11,251 bases of DNA, taken from the NCBI GenBank assembly GCA_903953985.1, contig CAJBLW010000586.1, positions 1 to 11,251 on the forward strand, given 5' to 3'. Below, in pieces: positions 5,708 to 11,251 of the stretch. This DNA comes from an uncultured Burkholderiales bacterium (GTDB lineage Bacteria; Pseudomonadota; Gammaproteobacteria; Burkholderiales; Burkholderiaceae_C). Below the pieces are notes generated by a model that saw nothing but the letters and a program-made list of their open reading frames with translations, did no database searches and was not told the origin of the DNA. Position 1 is the stretch's first letter, and every line of letters begins with the position of its first letter. A program made the translations under genes and the position numbers.

Positions 5708-6571
5708 ATGAAACTCGTTCGCTATGGCCAAGTTGGCAAAGAAAAACCCGGCCTGATCGACGCCGATGGCCGCTTGCGCGACCTTAGTGGCGTGGTCAAG
5801 GACATCTCGCCTGACCAACTGAACGACAAGGCCCTGGCCAAGCTGGCCAAGGTCAAGACCGACAAACTGCCCCTGGTGCGCGGCAAAAAACGCTTTGGCA
5901 CGCCCATCTCGTACACCAGCAAGTTCATTGCCATTGGCCTGAACTACGCCGACCACGCGGCCGAGTCGAACATGCCCATCCCGGCCGAGCCGATTGTGTT
6001 CACCAAAACCATCTCTTGCATTCAAGGTGCGGATGACGACGTGATGCTGCCCAAAGGCTCCAAAAAAACCGACTGGGAGGTCGAGTTGGGCATCGTCATC
6101 GGCACCCGCACCCGCTATGTCACGCAAAAAGATGCGCTGAACCATGTGGCGGGATACTGTGTGGTGAACGATGTGAGCGAGCGTGAATACCAACTCGAGC
6201 GCGGCGCCACCTGGGACAAGGGCAAGGGTTGCGACACCTTCGGCCCCGTGGGCCCTTGGCTGGTCACGCGGGACGAAGTGCCCAACCCACAAGCCCTGGG
6301 CATGTGGCTGGACGTGAACGGCGTGCGCTATCAAACCGGCAACACCAAGACCATGATTTTTGGCGTGGCCAAACTGGTGAGTTACGTGAGCCAGTTCATG
6401 ACCCTCGAGCCAGGCGACATCATCACCACCGGCACGCCACCGGGCGTGGGCATGGGCGTCAAAGTGGATGGCAAGCCAGCGCCGGTGTTCTTGAAGCGCG
6501 GCGATGTGATGCGTTTGGGCATCGACGGCCTGGGTGAGCAGACCCAAAAAGTGGTGGCCTTCAAACTCTGA
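5708..6571 (+). CDS. Fumarylacetoacetate hydrolase (FAH) family enzyme, probable 2,4-diketo-3-deoxy acid hydrolase
   Basis: The protein has 287 residues: a small N-terminal domain (about 1-68) and the FAH fold. Visible marks are G77-L-N-Y-A-D-H83, metal ligands E124 and E126 in DWEVELG, D155 in VVNDVSERE, the WDKGKGCDTFGPVGPW segment, and TTGTPPGVG. FAH enzymes of this type hydrolyse a carbon-carbon bond next to a ketone. In L-rhamnose and L-fucose non-phosphorylative pathways they cleave the 2,4-diketo-3-deoxy acid to pyruvate and lactate. Being last in the operon after a dehydratase and two SDRs fits this role. The alternative annotation of ureidoglycolate lyase fits the context less well. 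Start chosen at the ATG with AAAGG 5 nt upstream; the gap to the second SDR is 24 bp. Confidence 0.9.
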   Translation: MKLVRYGQVGKEKPGLIDADGRLRDLSGVVKDISPDQLNDKALAKLAKVKTDKLPLVRGKKRFGTPISYTSKFIAIGLNYADHAAESNMPIPAEPIVFTKTISCIQGADDDVMLPKGSKKTDWEVELGIVIGTRTRYVTQKDALNHVAGYCVVNDVSEREYQLERGATWDKGKGCDTFGPVGPWLVTRDEVPNPQALGMWLDVNGVRYQTGNTKTMIFGVAKLVSYVSQFMTLEPGDIITTGTPPGVGMGVKVDGKPAPVFLKRGDVMRLGIDGLGEQTQKVVAFKL

Positions 6572-6581
6572 TGCACCCGAT

Positions 6582-6621
6582 TGGACACATGGCCAGGGCG
6601 ACAAGCTCTGCCATGTGTCCA
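6582..6621. repeat. Inverted repeat between the catabolic block and aroB
   Basis: TGGACACATGGC (6582-6593) and GCCATGTGTCCA (6610-6621) pair perfectly over 12 bp around a 16-nt loop, starting 10 nt after the FAH stop codon. No T-tract follows on either strand, so it is not a standard intrinsic terminator. It may stabilise the 3' end of the catabolic message, act as a weak terminator, or be a protein-binding site next to the aroB promoter. Confidence 0.65.
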
Positions 6622-6639
6622 CGCGCAGCCCCAAACCCC

Positions 6640-6645
6640 TACACT
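6640..6645 (+). promoter_or_regulatory. -10-like hexamer directly before aroB
   Basis: TACACT ends 7 nt before the aroB ATG, so a transcript would begin at or next to the start codon. No convincing -35 box is seen; TGTCCA at 6616-6621, 18 nt upstream, is weak and overlaps the inverted repeat. The intervening TGGGGGC could also serve as a very close ribosome binding site for longer transcripts. Confidence 0.4.
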
Positions 6646-6652
6646 TGGGGGC

Positions 6653-7780
6653 ATGTCCGAGTCCACATCCACCCCCCAAACCACGCCCATCCAAACGGTC
6701 GCCATTTCGCTGGACGACCGCAGTTACGACATCCAGATTGGCCAAGGCCTGCTCGGCCGCCCCGACACCTGGGTCGGCCTGCCCAAGGCGACAACAGCCA
6801 TGATCGTGACCAACGACACGATTGCCCCGCTGTACGAGGCCGCTTTGCGCAGCGCCATCGCCCCGCATTACAAGCAAGTCCACACCGTGGTGCTGCCCGA
6901 CGGCGAGGCGCACAAAGACTGGCAGACCCTGAACCTGATTTTTGATGCGCTGCTGCGCCAAGGCTGTGACCGCAAGACGGTGCTGTTTGCATTGGGCGGC
7001 GGTGTGGTGGGCGATATGACGGGTTTTGCGGCCGCCAGTTACATGCGCGGTGTGCCCTTTGTGCAGGTGCCCACCACGCTTTTGTCGCAGGTCGATTCGT
7101 CGGTGGGCGGCAAGACGGCCATCAACCACCCGCTGGGCAAAAACATGATCGGCGCGTTCTACCAGCCGGTTCGCGTGGTGTGCGACCTGAACACCCTGAC
7201 CACCTTGCCCCCGCGCGAGCTGAGCGCGGGTTTGGCCGAGGTCATCAAATACGGCCCGATTGCCGACATGGATTTCCTGGCCTGGATCGAGGCGAACATC
7301 GACGCGCTCATGACGCAAGACCCGGCCGCGATGGCGCACGCCGTCCAACGCAGCTGCGAGATCAAGGCCTGGGTGGTCGGGCAAGACGAGCGCGAAGCGG
7401 GCCTGCGCGCCATCCTGAATTTTGGCCACACCTTTGGCCACGCCATCGAGGCGGGCTTGGGCTTTGGCGTCTGGCTCCACGGCGAAGCCGTGGGTTGCGG
7501 CATGGTCATGGCGGCCGAGCTGTCGCAACGCTTGGGACGCGTCGATGTGGCTTTTGTGGCGCGCTTGCGCGCCCTGATCGAACGCGCGGGCTTGCCGGTT
7601 CGCGGCCCGGTGATCGATGTGGCCGACAACGCAGGCCATTACATCGAGCACATGCGCCTCGATAAAAAAGCCATCGGCGGCGATATCCAGTTTGTGGTGA
7701 TCGATGGCCCCGGCAAAGCGACGGTTTGTGGCGCACCCGATGCTATGGTGCGCGAGGTGATCAACGCCTGCTGTGCTTGA
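6653..7780 (+). CDS. aroB: 3-dehydroquinate synthase
   Basis: This is the second enzyme of the shikimate pathway. It converts DAHP to 3-dehydroquinate in the cytoplasm, using NAD and a divalent metal. The protein has 375 residues, normal for AroB. Family motifs are clear: P82-D-G-E-A-H-K88, the glycine-rich A113-L-G-G-G-V-V-G-D-M-T-G124, P140-T-T-L-L-S-Q-V-D-S-S-V-G-G-K154, and N164-M-I-G-A-F-Y. The zinc ligands are E196, H259 and H276 (AEVIKYG, NFGHTFGHAIE, WLHGE). The ATG at 6653 was chosen because it is preceded by a G-rich stretch and the first 12 residues are a short variable lead. An in-frame ATG at 6581 would run through the inverted repeat. The gene starts the housekeeping block. AroK, often next to aroB in betaproteobacteria, is not here; the upstream genes are the catabolic operon. 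Confidence 0.97.
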   Translation: MSESTSTPQTTPIQTVAISLDDRSYDIQIGQGLLGRPDTWVGLPKATTAMIVTNDTIAPLYEAALRSAIAPHYKQVHTVVLPDGEAHKDWQTLNLIFDALLRQGCDRKTVLFALGGGVVGDMTGFAAASYMRGVPFVQVPTTLLSQVDSSVGGKTAINHPLGKNMIGAFYQPVRVVCDLNTLTTLPPRELSAGLAEVIKYGPIADMDFLAWIEANIDALMTQDPAAMAHAVQRSCEIKAWVVGQDEREAGLRAILNFGHTFGHAIEAGLGFGVWLHGEAVGCGMVMAAELSQRLGRVDVAFVARLRALIERAGLPVRGPVIDVADNAGHYIEHMRLDKKAIGGDIQFVVIDGPGKATVCGAPDAMVREVINACCA

Positions 7781-7785
7781 TAGCC

Positions 7786-8967
7786 ATGTTCGCCGAATCA
7801 CTGGAAATGCCCGTGGGTTCAAGCCAGCCACTGGCCAGCTTGTCGGCGCTGGCTTGTGACCCTGCGTACAGCCGGGGTAGACGGTTTGCTGAAGCCCCAG
7901 CGCCCACGCGCAACGCTTTCCAGCGCGACCGGGACCGCATCGTGCACTCCACCGCGTTTCGGCGGCTGGTCTACAAAACTCAGGTGTTCCTGAATCACGA
8001 AGGCGATTTGTTCCGCACGCGGCTCACGCACTCGCTCGAAGTCGCGCAGCTGGGCCGCTCGATTGCCCGGGCCTTGGGCCTGAACGAGGATTTGGTGGAA
8101 GCCATTGCGCTGGCGCACGACTTGGGTCACACGCCTTTCGGCCACGCCGGACAAGATGCACTCAACGAATGCATGAGTGAACACGGTGGGTTTGAACACA
8201 ACCTGCAAAGTCTGCGCGTGGTCGACCAACTCGAAGAACGCTACCCAGCTTTTGACGGCCTGAACCTGAGCTTTGAAACCCGCGAAGGCGTTCTCAAGCA
8301 TTGCTCACGCGTCAATGCCGAGCAGCTGGAGCGGTCTGAGCCCAGTGGCGTGGCGCGTCGCTTCATCGACCGCACCCAGCCCAGCTTGGAGGCGCAGCTG
8401 TGCAACTTGGCCGACGCGATCGCCTACAACGCCCACGACATCGACGATGGTGTGCGATCGGGGCTGATCACACTCGAGCAATTGCTGGAGGTCAAGCTGT
8501 TTGCACATTACCACCAGCAAACCTTGGGCGAGCACCCAGGTTTGTCGGCCAAGCCGAGACGATTTTTGTATGAAACCATCCGCCGTATGCTGAGCGATCA
8601 GGTGTACGACGTGATCGACACTACGCGGCAGGCGGTGATCCAAGCCGGTGTGAACACGCTCGAGGAAGCCCGTTGTGCTGGTCCGTTGGTGGTCTTCAGT
8701 ACCGACATGAAGGAGCGCAGCAGCGAACTCAAAAAGTTTTTGTTTGCGAAACTGTATCGCCATCCGCAAGTCATGCACACCACTGTACAGGCGCAGCAGG
8801 TGGTGCACGAGTTGTTTGCTGCTTATGTGGCCCAGCCTGCAGAAATGCCCACCGACTTTGCCGCCGCCACCCACCTGCATCGCACAGTGGCCGACTACAT
8901 TGCCGGTATGACCGACCGCTTCGCCCTGCGCGAACATGAACGCCTGACGGGGCGCAAGTTGCTGTGA
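7786..8967 (+). CDS. dgt: dGTPase-like HD-domain deoxynucleotide triphosphohydrolase
   Basis: The family hydrolyses dGTP (or other dNTPs) to the nucleoside and triphosphate, tuning nucleotide pools. The protein has 393 residues, near the shorter dGTPase-like class. The start of the domain shows F45-Q-R-D-R-D-R-I-V-H-S-T-A-F-R-R-L-V-Y-K-T-Q-V-F, typical of the family. The HD metal site is H82, H111-D112 and D210, within RLTHSLEVAQ, ALAHDLGHTPFGH and NLADAIAYNAHDIDDG. The ATG at 7786 is 5 bp after the aroB stop and has no clear ribosome binding site; the ATG at 7807 is an alternative start. The aroB-dgt adjacency is common in betaproteobacteria. Its stop overlaps the next start. Which nucleotide it prefers cannot be told from the sequence. 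Confidence 0.92.
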   Translation: MFAESLEMPVGSSQPLASLSALACDPAYSRGRRFAEAPAPTRNAFQRDRDRIVHSTAFRRLVYKTQVFLNHEGDLFRTRLTHSLEVAQLGRSIARALGLNEDLVEAIALAHDLGHTPFGHAGQDALNECMSEHGGFEHNLQSLRVVDQLEERYPAFDGLNLSFETREGVLKHCSRVNAEQLERSEPSGVARRFIDRTQPSLEAQLCNLADAIAYNAHDIDDGVRSGLITLEQLLEVKLFAHYHQQTLGEHPGLSAKPRRFLYETIRRMLSDQVYDVIDTTRQAVIQAGVNTLEEARCAGPLVVFSTDMKERSSELKKFLFAKLYRHPQVMHTTVQAQQVVHELFAAYVAQPAEMPTDFAAATHLHRTVADYIAGMTDRFALREHERLTGRKLL

Positions 8968-10166
8968 GTCTGGTGCCCGCCCAGCGCGCCGCCTGGGTTG
9001 TCGTCCTCGCAGGCGGCGTGGCGGCCTTGCAGGTTGGCAAGCTGCCGCCCGCCTTGCCGGCGCTGCAGGCTGAGTTGGGCCTGACGCTGGTGCAGTCTGG
9101 GTTCCTCTTGTCCATGGTTCAACTCGCCGGCATGAGCCTGGCGGTGTTCATGGGCTTGTGGGCCGATGGCATGGGCCTGCGGCGCAGCATGGTGCGTGGC
9201 TTGTGCCTGCTGGCGCTGGCCAGTGGGTCGGGCGCATTCGCCACCTCGGTCACCGTTTTGCTGGCACTGCGGGCCATCGAAGGCTTGGGCTTTTTGCTGG
9301 TGGCCTTGCCCGCACCCGCCCTGATTCGTCGCCTGGTGCCTGTGGCTCAACTGCCGGGCATGCTGGGCGTGTGGGGCGCGTACATGCCCACGGGCACGGC
9401 GCTGGCCTTGCTGGTTGGGCCGCTGTTCATTCCGGTTTGGGGCTGGGGTGCGTGGTGGGGTTTGTTTGCGGGGGTGTCGCTGGCCATGGCGGCTTGGTTG
9501 TGGCGTAGTGTGCCCGCCGACCCAGTGGCCCATACAGCCGCAGCTGGACAAGGTGCCCGGCAGCGTCTGCGCCGCACCTTGAGCGCCCGCGGCCCTTGGC
9601 TGGTGGCACTCACTTTTGGCATGTACTCGGGCCAGTGGTTGGCAGTGGTGGGTTTCTTGCCGTCCATTTACGCCGCTGCAGGCGTGAACGGCGCGCTGCT
9701 GGGCGTGCTCACGGCCTTGGCGGCGGCCGTTAACATCATTGGCAATATGGCCTCAGGCCGCTTGCTGCAGCGCGGCTGGGCACCCCGCGCCACGCTGTGG
9801 CTGGGTTTTGGGGCCATGGCGCTGGGCAGCACGGTGGCCTTTGCGCCCTTCACCGAAAGCCTGCCTTGGTGGCGCTTTGCCGGGGTGCTGTTGTTCTCGG
9901 GCATGGGCGGCCTGGTGCCGGGCACGCTGTTCAGCTTGGCCGTGCGTCTGGCCCCTGGCGAGCAACAAGTGGCCACCACCGTGGGCTGGGTGCAGCAACT
10001 CTCAGCCCTGGGCCAGTTCGTCGGGCCCCCCGTGGTGGCGGCCGTGGCCGCGCGGGCAGGCGGCTGGCAGCTCACGCCGCTGGTCACGGTGGGGTGTTGT
10101 GCGGTGGGTGCGGTGCTGGCTTGGATGGCAGGACGCTTGCTCTCGCAGGCACAATCTCGCCCATGA
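8964..10166 (+). CDS. Major facilitator superfamily transporter
   Basis: This is an inner-membrane carrier of 400 residues with about 12 membrane helices in two bundles; a polar linker lies around residues 185-210. The MFS motif A is present between helices 2 and 3: G64-L-W-A-D68-G-M-G71-L-R73-R74. The start is GTG, overlapping the dgt stop by 4 bp (GTGA), so it is probably translated by reinitiation. Substrate and direction are not evident; it is not one of the MFS types I can name. Its stop again overlaps the next gene (ATGA), placing it inside the aroB-dgt operon. Confidence 0.88.
   Translation: MSLVPAQRAAWVVVLAGGVAALQVGKLPPALPALQAELGLTLVQSGFLLSMVQLAGMSLAVFMGLWADGMGLRRSMVRGLCLLALASGSGAFATSVTVLLALRAIEGLGFLLVALPAPALIRRLVPVAQLPGMLGVWGAYMPTGTALALLVGPLFIPVWGWGAWWGLFAGVSLAMAAWLWRSVPADPVAHTAAAGQGARQRLRRTLSARGPWLVALTFGMYSGQWLAVVGFLPSIYAAAGVNGALLGVLTALAAAVNIIGNMASGRLLQRGWAPRATLWLGFGAMALGSTVAFAPFTESLPWWRFAGVLLFSGMGGLVPGTLFSLAVRLAPGEQQVATTVGWVQQLSALGQFVGPPVVAAVAARAGGWQLTPLVTVGCCAVGAVLAWMAGRLLSQAQSRP
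10150..10155 (+). promoter_or_regulatory. -10-like hexamer directly before the DUF1415 gene
   Basis: CACAAT ends 7 nt before the ATG at 10163, the same spacing as the TACACT box before aroB. It lies inside the 3' end of the MFS gene. There is no clear -35 box, so this is a modest candidate for an internal, near-leaderless promoter. Confidence 0.3.
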
Positions 10167-10717
10167 CCGACCTGAACATCCCCGAAATCGCCGACACCGT
10201 ACGCTGGCTTGAGCGCGCCGTGATTGGCCTCAACCTGTGCCCTTTTGCCAAAGCCCCGCATGTCAAGGGCCAGATCCATTACGTGCTGAGCGAAGCCAAA
10301 GGCCTTGAGGGCCTGCGCGACGAGTTGATTGAGCAGTTACAGGCACTGGCCGCTCTGGACGCCGAAAAGCGTGAGACCGTGCTCTTGATCGTGCCGCAGA
10401 TGCTGCAGGATTTTCTGGAGTTCAACGACTTTCTGGACGAAGCCGACGCCGTGTTGCAAGAGCTCGATTTGGAGGGCGTGTTTCAGGTGGCCAGTTTTCA
10501 CCCGCAATTCCAGTTTGCCGACACCGAGCTGGACGACATCGGCAATTTCACCAACCGCTCGCCTTACCCCACGCTGCACCTGCTGCGCGAGGAAAGCATT
10601 GACCGGGCGGTGGAGGCTTTCCCCGAAGCCGAAATGATTTACGAAACCAACATTGAGACGATGGACAAGCTGGGGGCTGAGGGCTGGAAAAAGTTGGATG
10701 TAGGGCCCAGCCCATGA
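10163..10717 (+). CDS. DUF1415 family protein of unknown function
   Basis: The protein has 184 residues, matching the family. The DUF1415 pattern is clear: V13-R-W-L-E-x-A-V-I-G-L-N-L-C-P-F-A-K-A31 near the N-terminus, ETVLLIVPQMLQDF at 71-84, Q108-V-A-S-F-H-P-x-F-x-F-A119 and the N131-R-S-P-Y-P-T-L-H-L-L-R142 block. No signal peptide or membrane helix is seen, so it is probably cytoplasmic. Conserved C26, H113 and R132 look like candidate active or binding residues, but no activity is known to me. The gene overlaps the MFS stop and the next start by 4 bp each. A longer open frame beginning at 9797 is only an extension through the MFS gene. Confidence 0.9.
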   Translation: MTDLNIPEIADTVRWLERAVIGLNLCPFAKAPHVKGQIHYVLSEAKGLEGLRDELIEQLQALAALDAEKRETVLLIVPQMLQDFLEFNDFLDEADAVLQELDLEGVFQVASFHPQFQFADTELDDIGNFTNRSPYPTLHLLREESIDRAVEAFPEAEMIYETNIETMDKLGAEGWKKLDVGPSP

Positions 10718-11251
10718 AAAAGCGATCTGCCGAAGTGGCCGCTGTCCCCGAGCTGCCGCCCGAAGTGCGCCCCGGCCAGTCGGTGGAGTTGCTCAAAGAA
10801 CTGCACATCCTGACCCGCGAGGGTAAGCTGAACCAGGACTCGCGCCGCAAGCTCAAGCAGGTCTACCACCTGTTCCAGTTCATCGAAAAACTGCTCAAAG
10901 AGTTGCCCGCCAGCGACACCGGTCCCACGCTGGCCGATCATGGTGCTGGCAAGTCGTATCTGGGCTTCATCATTTATGACCTGTTTTTCAAAGCCCTGGG
11001 TCGGGGCACGATCTACGGCATCGAAACGCGCAGCGAACTGGTGGAATCGTCGAAAGCGTTGGCTCAAAAGCTGGGCTTTGATCGCATGCGCTTTTTGAAC
11101 GTCAGCGTGGCCGATTCCGCCCAAAGCACCGACTTGCCCGAACAGATCGACGTGGTCACCGCGCTGCATGCCTGCGACACCGCCACCGATGACGCCATTG
11201 CTTTTGGCCTGACCAAGCGAGCCAAGTTCATGGCCTTGGTGCCTTGTTGCC
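10714..11251 (+). CDS. SAM-dependent methyltransferase-like protein, Methyltransf_32 type (partial)
   Basis: Only the first 179 residues are present; the gene runs off the right edge. A basic, charged N-terminal part (1-65) contains a helical segment. It is followed by the SAM-binding motif I, L73-A-D-H-G-A-G-K-S-Y-L-G84, then an acidic motif II position at E104. A150-L-H-A-C-D-T-A-T-D159 and V176-P-C-C179 are marks I associate with the Methyltransf_32 family, which includes GSTCD and METTL25-like proteins. The target of methylation is unknown. The start ATG overlaps the DUF1415 stop (ATGA), which suggests coupled translation and a possible shared role. Confidence 0.8.
   Translation, partial: MKKRSAEVAAVPELPPEVRPGQSVELLKELHILTREGKLNQDSRRKLKQVYHLFQFIEKLLKELPASDTGPTLADHGAGKSYLGFIIYDLFFKALGRGTIYGIETRSELVESSKALAQKLGFDRMRFLNVSVADSAQSTDLPEQIDVVTALHACDTATDDAIAFGLTKRAKFMALVPCC

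Noticed and set aside
4763..7831. Antisense open frame of about 1022 codons across the SDR, FAH and aroB genes
   Set aside because: It lies opposite four well-supported genes, is rich in His, Gly, Ala and Arg as GC-rich shadow frames are, and shows no recognisable motif.
9347..10279. Antisense frames opposite the MFS gene
   Set aside because: Rich in Pro, Arg, Ala and Thr with no motif, opposite a transporter with clear helices and motif A.

Overview
The window looks like chromosomal DNA of a GC-rich betaproteobacterium, most likely Burkholderiales and perhaps Comamonadaceae. This is inferred from the base composition, the TRAP and enolase-superfamily protein styles, and the aroB-dgt pair; no rRNA or other marker confirms it. 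Genes are densely packed. I see no tRNA, rRNA, CRISPR array, insertion sequence or prophage gene.

Left block, minus strand (1-2811): a regulator-transporter operon read right to left. It holds a GntR/FCD regulator, a TRAP periplasmic solute-binding protein (DctP type), a small TRAP permease (DctQ type) and the start of the large permease (DctM type), which runs off the left edge. A perfect 12-bp hairpin followed by a T-tract lies between the binding-protein gene and the small-permease gene. It probably sets different expression levels for the two.

Centre (2812-3031): a 220-bp divergent control region with a long palindrome around TGGTCAGACCA, a typical FadR/FCD-type operator. It is the probable binding site of the neighbouring regulator.

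Centre block, plus strand (3032-6571): four tightly spaced catabolic genes. They encode a mandelate-racemase-subgroup enolase-superfamily dehydratase, two short-chain dehydrogenases (the first strongly like BDH2/2-keto-3-deoxy-L-fuconate dehydrogenase), and an FAH-family hydrolase. With the TRAP transporter this reads as a complete module for uptake and non-phosphorylative breakdown of a sugar acid: dehydrate to a 2-keto-3-deoxy acid, oxidise to a 2,4-diketo acid, and cleave hydrolytically to pyruvate plus a small acid. The exact substrate cannot be read from sequence. The dehydratase is not of the usual longer L-fuconate or L-rhamnonate type, so the combination is the best lead here for something not yet described.

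Right block, plus strand (6653-11251): a housekeeping operon with very short gaps or 4-bp overlaps. It holds aroB (3-dehydroquinate synthase), a dGTPase-like HD hydrolase, an MFS transporter, a DUF1415 protein and the start of a Methyltransf_32-like protein that runs off the right edge. A 12-bp inverted repeat separates the catabolic block from aroB. A -10-like hexamer sits exactly 7 nt before the ATG of both aroB and the DUF1415 gene, which suggests near-leaderless transcripts.
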